Source: Rouxiella sp. S1S-2
GTDB lineage: Bacteria > Pseudomonadota > Gammaproteobacteria > Enterobacterales > Enterobacteriaceae
Direction of reading: 5' to 3'
Assembly: GCF_009208105.1 (NCBI RefSeq)
Contig: NZ_WFKL01000001.1
Coordinates: 2,108,001-2,172,000, forward strand
DNA length: 64,000 nucleotides
Each line of letters opens with the position of its first letter. The stretch's first letter is position 1. Under the pieces are notes generated by a model that had not been told where the DNA came from, made no database searches, and saw nothing but the letters and a program-made list of their open reading frames with translations. Shown piece by piece: positions 46,960-55,337 of this stretch. A program made the position numbers and the translations under genes.

Positions 46960-48712
46960 GAAGATGGCCCTCATTGAGATGCGTAGGGTAAAGCCCGGTC
47001 AGCCCGTGAAGGCTGGCAAGGCGTGAAAGCGTTGTTTGCAGATGTTGGGCGCTGCTCGCCGAGTCCCAGCCAAGTTCGGCAGCCAATAATTTACCCACTT
47101 CCGACACGCGCGCTTGGGTCAGTTGTCCGCCAATCGCCATCGGCGTTCGGCGCACCAGCAGGTCTTCGAGCGTTTGTACCTGCTCATGCTGAATGAGATA
47201 ACGCAGCTCGTTGCGGCTGTACTCAGGGAAGTGTTCGAGCGGACTGTCAGCGTCAAGCGTCATAAACGCGGCAATGTCGGCGGCGGCTGTACCGTAACGG
47301 GTAAGTAGTTGACTGATGCGCGCATTCCCCAGGTCGGTCTGCTGGCTAATACGCTGTACCCAATCAGCCATTTTTTCGTCGGCGGGGTAATTTTTTCCGC
47401 CGCCGATAGCCAGATCTTCAGTGTACACTCGGCGTTTTTCGCCAAGCAGGTTTAACACTTTATCTGCCGCCTGCTCGCCAAATCGGCGAAACGTGGTCCA
47501 CTTTCCGCCCACCAGACACAGGGTAGAATAGTCGCGACCGGCTTCTGGCGGCAGCAGAACCAAAGAGTGATTGCGCGAGATCCGACCGTTTAGCGTGCTG
47601 TCGCTGGCGGGCAGGGGGCGCACGCCGCTGAAGGTATACAGTACGTCGCTGTCGTTAATCGTAAACTCTGGAAAGATAAATTTCAGTGATTCGAGGATGT
47701 AGCGCTGCTCGTCGGCTTCACAAATCACGTCGTCAGGATTATCAATGCGGATATCGGTCGAGCCGACTAGCACGTTGCCAAACCACGGAAACATGATGCA
47801 AACCCGACCTTCCTGATTTTCGTAATAAACCATTTCACCGTTGAGGGCGGCCAGCAGCGGCGGATGGCGAACTATCAGGTGCGACCCTTTAGTACCGCCA
47901 ATCAGTTTCTTAGCCGACCGACCCTGTACCAGCGTACTGTTCAGTCTGTCTATCCAGGCTCCGGTCGCGTTGACCACCACGTGCGGACGTAGCCTAAACT
48001 GCTGCCCGCTGAGTGTGTCCTGCAACGTGAGGGTCTCACCATCGCTGGCGATGAGTTTTACATAATTTAAACCCAGCGCTTGTGGATTAGCCTGCTCGGC
48101 GTCGTTAATCAGCTCAATTCCCAACCTCTCGGGCTGACTTATCCAGGCGTCATAATACGTGGCGCTGCATTTAACCCAATGGGCGAAGTCTGGCCAGCGC
48201 TGCTGCGTTGCGCGTTGGCTATTGAGTTGGTGGCGGGGCATTGAGCCGTGTTGACGGGTATAAAGGTCGTACATTGATAGGCCGGTCTTAATGATTAATG
48301 CGCCGCGACGGGAGGGACGTTCGCTGAGGCGCAAAAAGCGTTTACCCGCATTAATCAACCCGCCGCTCCAGCTGTCGATGGGCACCGTTGTGCGCAGGGG
48401 GTGAACATAGTGTGGTGCGTTTTTCAGTAGCCGGTCGCGCTCCTGAACCGACTCTTTGACGAGGGTAAACTCACCGGTTTCGAGGTAGCGCAGTCCGCCG
48501 TGGATCATCCGCGAGAGGGCACCGCTGGCGGCCTGGCACCAGTCTCCCTGTTCAATCATCACCACAGGAATGCCCTGCAGCGCCAGTTCGCGGAAGGTGC
48601 TGATGCCGTTGATGCCGCCGCCGACAATGACCACAGGCGTGGCCGTCAGTTGCTGCATTTTATCGATTTTCTCCGCGCGAAGTTCGCCGCAGTTCTCTAC
48701 CTGACTGAACAT
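46943..48712 (-). CDS. FAD-dependent glycerol-3-phosphate dehydrogenase-like enzyme (GlpD/EryB type)
   Basis: A 589-residue flavoprotein. The FAD motif VVIVGGGINGIST (27-39) and the family loop SRMIHGGLRYLETGEF follow; the C-terminal DAO_C-like domain (about 400-530) is present. AAGGAGG precedes the ATG by 6 bases, a very strong ribosome site. GlpD oxidises glycerol 3-phosphate to dihydroxyacetone phosphate at the membrane, and EryB oxidises erythritol phosphate the same way. With an FGGY kinase and an aldolase in the operon, it probably oxidises a phosphorylated polyol other than glycerol. It heads the operon, behind a CRP-like site. Confidence 0.85.
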   Translation of the reverse strand: MFSQVENCGELRAEKIDKMQQLTATPVVIVGGGINGISTFRELALQGIPVVMIEQGDWCQAASGALSRMIHGGLRYLETGEFTLVKESVQERDRLLKNAPHYVHPLRTTVPIDSWSGGLINAGKRFLRLSERPSRRGALIIKTGLSMYDLYTRQHGSMPRHQLNSQRATQQRWPDFAHWVKCSATYYDAWISQPERLGIELINDAEQANPQALGLNYVKLIASDGETLTLQDTLSGQQFRLRPHVVVNATGAWIDRLNSTLVQGRSAKKLIGGTKGSHLIVRHPPLLAALNGEMVYYENQEGRVCIMFPWFGNVLVGSTDIRIDNPDDVICEADEQRYILESLKFIFPEFTINDSDVLYTFSGVRPLPASDSTLNGRISRNHSLVLLPPEAGRDYSTLCLVGGKWTTFRRFGEQAADKVLNLLGEKRRVYTEDLAIGGGKNYPADEKMADWVQRISQQTDLGNARISQLLTRYGTAAADIAAFMTLDADSPLEHFPEYSRNELRYLIQHEQVQTLEDLLVRRTPMAIGGQLTQARVSEVGKLLAAELGWDSASSAQHLQTTLSRLASLHGLTGLYPTHLNEGHLHVSNE

Positions 48713-48871
48713 GTTGACCTCCTTTTACTGCCGTTTTCGGCAACGTCAGACTCAGCGCGCTAATCCTTAACGAGGTAAAAATAAATGATAAATTCAAGAA
48801 TCCAGTTCATTAAGAGGTATAGGAGAGGTGGGCGCCGAGGGGCAACAAAACTTTTGTAATACTTTCTGGAG

Positions 48872-48887
48872 TGTGATCCAGGTCAGT
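48872..48887. promoter_or_regulatory. CRP-like site before the polyol operon
   Basis: TGTGA-TCCAGG-TCAGT matches the CRP consensus TGTGA-N6-TCACA at 8 of 10 positions, with a perfect left half. It lies 160 bases upstream of the GlpD-like start. Catabolite control is a reasonable inference for a polyol operon. Confidence 0.45.
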
Positions 48888-48906
48888 GGGGAACTGAGGA
48901 TCTTTT

Positions 48907-48942
48907 AAACATCACGCTGCGCAAAGGGGCCGCGTGATGTTT
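48907..48942. terminator. Hairpin between TetR gene and polyol operon
   Basis: AAACATCACGC, a 14-base loop and GCGTGATGTTT form a perfect 11-bp stem with T and A runs on the two sides. It sits just past the TetR stop and probably ends that transcript. Confidence 0.7.
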
Positions 48943-48967
48943 TACGGGGTCGGACCTTATGACTGAA

Positions 48968-49387
48968 TCAATCGATGCTGAGGATGGCGTGCGTGGCAAT
49001 CATTGCCTGAGAAAGTGCGGTGCCGTCGCGCAGGGTAAGGCGCATTCCTTCAGAGAGATCCGCCACTTCGGCGCTAAGCTTCACCACCAGGCACTCCAGC
49101 GCTTCACACTGGTTTGAGGTAATGTCGTAAGAGTAGCGGTCGTGCCAGTTTTGCCAGTAGCACATTAGCCGGTCGCGCCCGCTGATGGCCAGGTTGGAAA
49201 ATATCAGTTCGAGTTCAGAAACATAGTTGTGGAAGTAGTCCTCCAGCAGTGCCTGGCCGTATTGTTCTTTTGACTTGAAATAGTGATAGAACGACCCTTT
49301 GGGCACACCGGCAGTTTGCAGAAGCTCGTTGAGCCCTACGCTGGTGAAGCCCTTGGCCTCCAACATCCGAGCGATAATATCACTCAC
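48968..49387 (-). CDS. TetR-family regulator with internal deletion
   Basis: A 139-residue protein starting at GTG 49387. The helix-turn-helix is intact (VGLNELLQTAGVPKGSFYHYF, about 18-38) and the next 80 residues follow the NemR/AcuR-like pattern (CLVVKLSAEVADLSEGMR). After LRDGT the chain jumps to ALSQAMIATHAIL, which looks like the last helix of the family. About 50-60 residues of the ligand domain seem missing, still in frame. Normal members have about 190. It may bind DNA but is unlikely to fold or respond normally. The first codon lies inside a large palindrome, so autoregulation is expected. It follows an MFS pump gene on the same strand. Confidence 0.7.
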   Translation of the reverse strand: MSDIIARMLEAKGFTSVGLNELLQTAGVPKGSFYHYFKSKEQYGQALLEDYFHNYVSELELIFSNLAISGRDRLMCYWQNWHDRYSYDITSNQCEALECLVVKLSAEVADLSEGMRLTLRDGTALSQAMIATHAILSID

Positions 49388-49409
49388 TAGACCAGTCGTC
49401 TAGTGAGTG
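49381..49409. promoter_or_regulatory. Large palindromic operator of the TetR gene
   Basis: CACTCACTAGAC-CAGTC-GTCTAGTGAGTG is a perfect 12-bp inverted repeat around 5 bases. The inner TAGACCAGTCGTCTA resembles NemR/AcuR-type operators. It covers the TetR start codon and lies 46 bases after the MFS gene. Confidence 0.75.
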
Positions 49410-49454
49410 TCGGCTGCAGCGTGCTGGCTAGTGCGCAAAAACTGGCGGATTCAG

Positions 49455-50891
49455 TTAGGCGCTTTCGCTGATCCTGGCCTTGCGCAGACGATTTATGCTG
49501 ATAATGAAGGCAAAAATGGTTGCCGCCACCGCCACCCACAGGCTCGTGCTTACGCCCTGTGCTTCAGTTAGCGCATTTGAGATAAATACACCGCCTGAAT
49601 GCATAGAGATTGAAAGAATAACGCCGACCAACGCCGCGCCAAGACATTGGCCGAGCGTGCGCATTATCGCCAAAACGCCCGACGCATAGCCGCTGTTCTC
49701 CCGTGAGACGTTGGACAGCATTTCGCGATTGTTGGGGCTTTGGAAACAGCCGAATCCTATCCCGCACAGCAAACTGCGCAAACCAATATCCCAGTAGGCC
49801 GGGTTGTCTGGCAGTACTGCCAGCAGCACCAGCCCGAGCGTAAAGAGGCCCAATCCCACGGTTGAGATTAATGCCGGTGAATAGCGATCTGAAAGCCTTC
49901 CCGCATAGGGCGCGGCCAGAATAATGCCTATCGGCCAAGGCGTAAAAAGCAGTGCTGAACCAAACGCACTGTAGCCATAAACGCTTTGGAACAGAAACGG
50001 CAGTGCCACGAAAGTGATCCCCTGACCGACAAACGAAGACAAAGAGGTTAACGCCGCCAGCGAAAACCGCGCCGACGCAAACATTCCAAGCGGCAGCAAA
50101 GGCTTTACGGCTCGACGCTGTTGCCAGACAAACGCCCAACCGGCCACCACGGCCGTTGCGCCATAAGCGGCTGCCGCCATCATTGCATCCTCGCTCTGAG
50201 TGTGTGAAAAGCTACTGGCGGCCATCACCAGCGCACCCAGCGCCACGGCAGATAACAGTGCACCGGCAAAATCGAAAGGCTCTTTAGTCTGTGGACGATT
50301 TGCCGGAATGGCGCGAAGTGCCAGTAATATAGCCATCGCACCCAGCGGAATATTAATGGCAAACAGCCATTGCCATCCCAGTACCGTTAATAGCGTGCCG
50401 CCAAAAATGGGCGCGACAGCGGTACAGGTGGCAATCAATAGCGCATTGATCCCCAATATTCGTCCCAGCAAACGGTTTGGGAAAGACTGACGAAGGACAG
50501 CCGGCGCAATGCTCAGCGTCGCTGCGCCGCCAATGCCCTGCAGCAGTCGCATTCCGATCAACATATCAAGCGAAGAGGAAAGGGCACAGCCAAGAGACGC
50601 CAGCGTGAACACGATAAGACCTAAAATAAACAGGGTACGAAAGCCAAATCGACTGGCTAACGCGGCAAAAATTGCCAACGTCATGGCAGCAGAGAGCAGG
50701 TAACCATTAGCCACCCATACTGCGTCAGATGCTGAAACGTTTAACGATTGAGCAATTCGCGGCAGGGCAATGTTGACGATAGAGCCGTCGAATACTGCCA
50801 TGGTAGTGGTGGTCATTACGGCCGCCATGGCTAAAAGCCGCTGTTGACCGGGCAGTCCTTCATCCCCAGGTTGGTCGGAAAATAACACCAT
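49455..50891 (-). CDS. DHA2-type MFS drug transporter, 14 helices
   Basis: A 478-residue inner-membrane proton antiporter with about 14 hydrophobic segments, of the EmrB/QacA (DHA2) group. The motif DGSIVNIALPRIAQSLN opens the first loop and LLQGIGGAATLSIAPAVLRQ is the helix-4/5 element. No EmrA-like partner is next to it. It is divergent from a LysR gene, and followed on its own strand by the shortened TetR gene. Substrate unknown; either regulator could control it. Confidence 0.88.
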   Translation of the reverse strand: MVLFSDQPGDEGLPGQQRLLAMAAVMTTTTMAVFDGSIVNIALPRIAQSLNVSASDAVWVANGYLLSAAMTLAIFAALASRFGFRTLFILGLIVFTLASLGCALSSSLDMLIGMRLLQGIGGAATLSIAPAVLRQSFPNRLLGRILGINALLIATCTAVAPIFGGTLLTVLGWQWLFAINIPLGAMAILLALRAIPANRPQTKEPFDFAGALLSAVALGALVMAASSFSHTQSEDAMMAAAAYGATAVVAGWAFVWQQRRAVKPLLPLGMFASARFSLAALTSLSSFVGQGITFVALPFLFQSVYGYSAFGSALLFTPWPIGIILAAPYAGRLSDRYSPALISTVGLGLFTLGLVLLAVLPDNPAYWDIGLRSLLCGIGFGCFQSPNNREMLSNVSRENSGYASGVLAIMRTLGQCLGAALVGVILSISMHSGGVFISNALTEAQGVSTSLWVAVAATIFAFIISINRLRKARISESA

Positions 50892-50933
50892 TGTAAAAAA
50901 CCTCAGTTATTAATTACCCGATTGGCAATGCAA

Positions 50934-50945
50934 TGACTATAGTCA
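50934..50945. promoter_or_regulatory. Palindrome between MFS and LysR genes
   Basis: TGACTATAGTCA is a perfect 12-base palindrome in the 141-base divergent gap. It is a candidate operator for the LysR protein, though LysR sites are usually longer with a T-N11-A core. Confidence 0.4.
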
Positions 50946-51032
50946 CCCTCGATATAGGGCGGAAGACGCAACGGTTGCATTTATAAGCTGCATCAAACGC
51001 CTTCCATGATTGTCTACCAAGGGATACGATGA

Positions 51033-51956
51033 GTGATGACTGAACCCGACCTTAACTTACTCATTGCGCTCGACGCGCTGCTGGCCGAAGCAAGCGTGGC
51101 CGGCGCGGCGCGGCGTTTACATCTTAGCGCTTCGGCGATGAGCCGCACGCTGGGCCGCCTGCGCAGTGTGACGGGCGATCCGCTGCTGGTGCGCGCAGGC
51201 CGGAATATGGTGATGACGCCCTATGCCGAAGCTATACGCGAGCGCACTCAGCGCGCTGTTTCAGAGGCACGGGCAGTGCTTCACCCTCAGTTGGTTGAGC
51301 TTGATTTATCGACGCTGCGCCAAACCTTTACCCTGCGTGCCAACGATGGTTTTGTACAGGCATTTGGCGCGGCGCTGATTGCGGCGGCGGCAAAAGAGGC
51401 TCCAGGAGTCTGTTTATGTTTTATGCCAAAGCCGGAGAAAAGTGCAAAATATCTGCGCGAAGGGCTGGTGAGTCTCGAAATAGGCGTGCTCGGGGAGATG
51501 GGGCCAGAAATACGGCTGCAGGCGCTATTTAGAGACCGATTTGTTGGCGTGGTCAGAAAAGGGCATCCGTTTGAAGATTACCCTACGGTGACCGCCGAAC
51601 GGTATGTGGACTTTGCACACGTCGTGGCCTCACGGCGGGGAGAAAAAACCGGTCCGGTGGATCAAGGGCTGGCCGAACGGGGTCTGCAACGCAAGGTTGC
51701 CGCGATAGTCCCTAACTTCTCCGCGGCTATAGCGGTTGCTCGGGCGTCCGACCTGGTGGCGTTGGTGCCTGCCTCTTTTGTCAATATTCAACCTCAAGGT
51801 GAGGCACCTGCGCTTTACATTTTCGAGCTGCCGGTAAAAACCCACATCATCACTATTTCGCAAATGTGGCATCCGCGCTCAGAGGTTGACCCGGCCCACC
51901 GCTGGCTGCGGCAGTTGGTGTTGCGAGTGTGTCGTCAACGGGTGCCCAATGGCTGA
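51033..51956 (+). CDS. LysR-family transcriptional regulator
   Basis: A 307-residue regulator from GTG 51033 (ATG 51036 is the alternative); AAGGGA lies 8 bases before the GTG. The helix-turn-helix is ASVAGAARRLHLSASAMSRTLGRL (about 18-41, shown by its ends ASVAG and TLGRL). The effector domain runs about 90-300. It is divergent from the MFS pump and probably regulates it. The downstream aminotransferase is 190 bases away and independent. Confidence 0.85.
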   Translation: MMTEPDLNLLIALDALLAEASVAGAARRLHLSASAMSRTLGRLRSVTGDPLLVRAGRNMVMTPYAEAIRERTQRAVSEARAVLHPQLVELDLSTLRQTFTLRANDGFVQAFGAALIAAAAKEAPGVCLCFMPKPEKSAKYLREGLVSLEIGVLGEMGPEIRLQALFRDRFVGVVRKGHPFEDYPTVTAERYVDFAHVVASRRGEKTGPVDQGLAERGLQRKVAAIVPNFSAAIAVARASDLVALVPASFVNIQPQGEAPALYIFELPVKTHIITISQMWHPRSEVDPAHRWLRQLVLRVCRQRVPNG

Positions 51957-52147
51957 GTAAACGCCTCATCTATCGGTTTGTGTTATACCCTCAAAACAAA
52001 GCGCTATTGGCTACCGCGTCCCGCTGTCATTACTCTAGGTCGGACACTTGGTCTTCCCTCAACCCTCACTGACTTTCGCCGCCGCCAGACTGGATGGCAC
52101 GCCTTCATCGCGGCAGTCGGATGCTATGACTTTGGAATCCCAGCACC

Positions 52148-53350
52148 ATGCCTGATATCGCCGATCGCTTGAAGAATGTTACTGTTTCTGCCTCCGTTGC
52201 TATGACACAAAAGGCGCGCGACCTTGCTGCGCAGGGCGTGAGCGTGGTTACGCTCTCAACCGGCGAGCCAGATTTCCCTACGCCGCCGCACGCGATTGAG
52301 GCTGCCTATGCCGCCGCGCTCGGCGGTGACACGCGTTATCCGCCGACTGACGGTACGCCAACGCTGCGCGCGGCCATTGCGCGTAAATTTAAGCGTGATA
52401 ACAATCTTGACTACGACGTGTCGCAGATAATTACCGCCGGCGGAGCCAAGCAGATTATCTTTAACGCCATGATGGCGACCATTAATGCCGGGGATGAAGT
52501 GATAATCCCGACGCCTTCATGGATAAGCTATGCCGATATCGTCAAGTTTGCCGGGGGGACGCCTGTTCCTGTCGCCTGTCCGCAGGAGAACGGTTTTAAG
52601 CCTTACCCTACAGATTTAGAAGCGGCAATTACGCCTAAAACTAAATGGTTGTTATTGAATTATCCCAGTAATCCAACCGGTTCTGTGGCCACCCGCGCCG
52701 AGATTCAGGCTATCGCCGACGTCATGTTGCGCCATCCCAACGTGTGGATAATGACCGATGACATCTATGAGCATCTCATTTATGACGAGGTGACGTTTTA
52801 CACGCTGGCAGAGGTGGAGCCGCGGCTGTTTGACCGCGTATTGACCGTTAACGGCGTGTCCAAGGCCTACTCCATGACCGGCTGGCGTCTCGGCTTTTGC
52901 GGCGGACCTACAGAGCTGATTAAAGCCATGAGTAATGTGAATACGCAAAACAGCGGCGGGGTGACGACCTTGACGCAAGCTGCCGCCGTGGCGGTGCTCG
53001 ATGGCCCGCAAAGCCTGCTTAAAGAGCGTGCCGAGATTTATCGTCAGCGCCGTGATTACGTGCTTGAACGTCTTTCTACCCTTGAAGGCCTGAGTTGCCA
53101 TAAGCCGCAGGGGGCTTTTTATCTGTTCGCCAATATTGCCGCCTTTATCGGCAAGACCACTGCCGGTGGCCGCAAGATTAACAACGATGCAGATTTTGTG
53201 ATGGCATTGATTGAAGAAAAACACGTCGTGACTGTGCAGGGAGCGGCCTACGGCATGAGCCCTTACTTCCGTCTTTCTTACGCCACCAGCATGGAGATGC
53301 TCAAGGAAGGCTGCGACCGCATCGCCGCTTTTTGCGAAAGCATGGTATAA
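52148..53350 (+). CDS. Class I aminotransferase (aspartate/aromatic type Ibeta)
   Basis: A 400-residue PLP enzyme of the AspAT Ibeta/ArAT group, as in rhizobial and thermophile AspC. Lys in NGVSKAYSMTGWRLGF (about 238) binds PLP; NYPSNPTGS (about 172) and the C-terminal YFRLSYATS with Arg hold the cofactor and the substrate carboxylate. It transfers amino groups between an amino acid and 2-oxoglutarate or oxaloacetate. It ends at an intrinsic terminator and is convergent with pxpC. Confidence 0.9.
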   Translation: MPDIADRLKNVTVSASVAMTQKARDLAAQGVSVVTLSTGEPDFPTPPHAIEAAYAAALGGDTRYPPTDGTPTLRAAIARKFKRDNNLDYDVSQIITAGGAKQIIFNAMMATINAGDEVIIPTPSWISYADIVKFAGGTPVPVACPQENGFKPYPTDLEAAITPKTKWLLLNYPSNPTGSVATRAEIQAIADVMLRHPNVWIMTDDIYEHLIYDEVTFYTLAEVEPRLFDRVLTVNGVSKAYSMTGWRLGFCGGPTELIKAMSNVNTQNSGGVTTLTQAAAVAVLDGPQSLLKERAEIYRQRRDYVLERLSTLEGLSCHKPQGAFYLFANIAAFIGKTTAGGRKINNDADFVMALIEEKHVVTVQGAAYGMSPYFRLSYATSMEMLKEGCDRIAAFCESMV

Positions 53351-53376
53351 GCCTTATAGAAGAGAGAATGAAAAAC

Positions 53377-53400
53377 GGGACCCTGGCGGGTCCCTTTTTA
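53377..53400. terminator. Terminator between aminotransferase and pxpC
   Basis: GGGACCC-TGGC-GGGTCCC is a perfect 7-bp stem followed by TTTTTA. An A-run on the other side lets it act on the convergent pxpC transcript too. Confidence 0.85.
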
Positions 53401-54378
53401 TTAGCTCACCTGCAGTCTGGCAGACTGCACAGACAGGCGATTTAGCCAGAGCCTGATTTCATCACCCACGCGAATGGCTTCGTGAGCATCGCACTGAATG
53501 AGTTGAATCGACTCTCCGGCCTGAACCTGCCCCAGCCGCCATAAATCCTCTTCAATAATACCCGCTATTTTGGGATAGCCGCCGGCAGTGTTGGCATCAC
53601 TCAGTTGCACTATCGGTTCTCCCGCCGGAGGGACTTGCACCACGCCGGGCACTAACCCATAGGAGCGCATCTCGAGGGTTTGCGAAGGTATTATCGGCTC
53701 ACCGGACAGGCGATAGCCGGTGCGATTGCTGTGCACTGAGACTTTCCAGCACTGCGACCAGAAGCGTGCGTGGTCGGCCGAAAAAAGCGCGTACTCTCCG
53801 GCTGGAATAGCCCGCAGTTGCACCACGCCGTCGGCACGGCTGGGAAACAGCTCCGGCATGGCAATCTGCGGCGGCACAATCCCTACACCCTCAGCGCACA
53901 GCGGCGGTGCCTGAGTTTCCCCCAGTGGAAGGACGTCGCCCGTTTGCAGCGATCTTCCACAGTGTCCGCCAAAGCTGCCGCGCAGGGCGGTACTGCGCGA
54001 GCCCAGCACCAGTGGCACATCAATTCCTCCGGCGACGCACAGATAGCAGCGTGCGCCCTGGCGAGGGAAAGACAGTTCCAGCTCTTGTCCTTTTTTAACC
54101 GAACAGCCCCACCACGGCGGCAGTTCTGCGCCATCTAGCCGTGCGCGGCAGTCTGCACCCGTGATGGCAATGTTGGTATCACCTAAAAAACGCACCCGAA
54201 AGGGGAAGAGTTGAATTTCTATTGCGGCCGCGTTTTCATCGTTGCCCAATAAAATATTGCCGGCACGCAGCGCCAGCGGGTCCATCACGCCAGCAATCGA
54301 CACGCCAAGATGGCGAAATTCTCTGCGACCCAAATCCTGTACGGTGTTTAGCGCACCCGTTTTAATCATCTCAATCAC
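53401..54378 (-). CDS. pxpC: 5-oxoprolinase subunit C, PxpC
   Basis: A 325-residue protein of the KipA/urea-amidolyase-like family. Family marks are KTGALNTVQDLGRREFRHLG at the start, GVMDPLALRAGN, and LEMRSYGLVPGVVQVPPAGEP (about 232-252). With PxpB and PxpA it forms the ATP-dependent enzyme that opens 5-oxoproline to glutamate. It overlaps pxpB by 4 bases. No pxpA lies beside it, nor anywhere else in the window. Confidence 0.9.
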   Translation of the reverse strand: MIEMIKTGALNTVQDLGRREFRHLGVSIAGVMDPLALRAGNILLGNDENAAAIEIQLFPFRVRFLGDTNIAITGADCRARLDGAELPPWWGCSVKKGQELELSFPRQGARCYLCVAGGIDVPLVLGSRSTALRGSFGGHCGRSLQTGDVLPLGETQAPPLCAEGVGIVPPQIAMPELFPSRADGVVQLRAIPAGEYALFSADHARFWSQCWKVSVHSNRTGYRLSGEPIIPSQTLEMRSYGLVPGVVQVPPAGEPIVQLSDANTAGGYPKIAGIIEEDLWRLGQVQAGESIQLIQCDAHEAIRVGDEIRLWLNRLSVQSARLQVS

Positions 54379-55052
54379 AGCTCAATCCTTGCGGGCACAA
54401 AACGAACCGTATCGCCCGGCGTCATTAATGCAGGAGGTTCTGCGGTCGGGTCAAAAACGTCAATCTCGGCGAAGCCGATGGCGTTCCAGCCGTTAGGACC
54501 GGTCAACGCTGAAACGCCGGTCTGTTCACCGCCGATGGTTACGGTACCCTTAAGCATATTAAGTGAGGGAATATTTTTCCTCGGCGTGGCGAGGGCGGGG
54601 TCAAGGCCGTGTAGATAGGCAAAACCCGGGGCGCTGCCGAGGGCAAAAACAGTGTAGGTTGCCTGATGATGGCGACGCACGACCTCGGTGGCCGAAAGCC
54701 CACTGTGATGACAAACGTCCTCAAGGTCGGTGGCATGTTTACCGCCGTAAATTACCGGAATTTCAATCAGTTTCCCGTCAGGCATCACGTCCTGCGCCTG
54801 CTGCCATTGATTTTGCAGCATCAGCAGGGTGGCGTCGTAGTCAATCGGCGTCTGGCGGAAAACCACCAGCAGATTGGTGACGCCTGGGATCAGCGATTCA
54901 ACGTCTGTCCACTGCCGCAGTGAAGCCGCGAGGGACCATATTCGTCGTTGTGAAGGCAGGTCGAATTTGCCCGGCGCCTCAACCAGCCACGCCCGGCTGC
55001 CAATGGTTGAAACCTTTATCGCGTCCCGTGGACTTCTTTTTCCAGCAAGCAT
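54375..55052 (-). CDS. pxpB: 5-oxoprolinase subunit B, PxpB
   Basis: A 225-residue protein of the KipI family. The start at ATG 55052 gives the normal family length (E. coli PxpB 218). In-frame ATGs at 55064 and 55082 and a frame open to 55190 are alternatives. The core contains EIPVIYGGKHATDLEDVC, VFALGSAPGFAYL and GTVTIGGEQTGVSAL. It acts with PxpC in 5-oxoproline cleavage. Upstream is the long non-coding region of mgtA. Confidence 0.88.
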   Translation of the reverse strand: MLAGKRSPRDAIKVSTIGSRAWLVEAPGKFDLPSQRRIWSLAASLRQWTDVESLIPGVTNLLVVFRQTPIDYDATLLMLQNQWQQAQDVMPDGKLIEIPVIYGGKHATDLEDVCHHSGLSATEVVRRHHQATYTVFALGSAPGFAYLHGLDPALATPRKNIPSLNMLKGTVTIGGEQTGVSALTGPNGWNAIGFAEIDVFDPTAEPPALMTPGDTVRFVPARIEL

Positions 55053-55302
55053 TTTTAATCCCATGTTTGGCCAGCTCAGCATATCGCGAGTATATAAGCG
55101 CGTTTTTTTACTGCATAAGAGGGAAACACTGTATGGCGATATGCTTTTTGTATGACCCTTGGCGGATTGCTGCCGCCGGGTTGTCTTCAATACACTAACG
55201 CGGAAATATTGAGAAACTATTATTCTGCTAAATTGCTATCTGAAACTTTATCCTAAATTCTATCTGAAATATAAATAAGAACATTTAATCTCACTTTACT
55301 TA

Positions 55303-55331
55303 TTGACAATGTTATATGTCGTGGGTAAATT
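55303..55331 (+). promoter_or_regulatory. Strong sigma-70 promoter candidate before the mgtA leader
   Basis: TTGACA (55303-55308), a 17-base spacer and TAAATT (55326-55331) make a near-consensus promoter. Transcription would start near 55338, giving about 770 bases before the mgtA start. A PhoP-box-like direct repeat (CATTTA-N5-ACTTTA) precedes it, but is weak. Confidence 0.6.
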
Positions 55332-55337
55332 GCACGG

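Noticed and set aside
55270..55300. PhoP box before the mgtA promoter (CATTTA-N5-ACTTTA)
   Set aside because: Each hexamer matches the consensus at only 4 of 6 positions in an AT-rich region, too weak to list as a feature.
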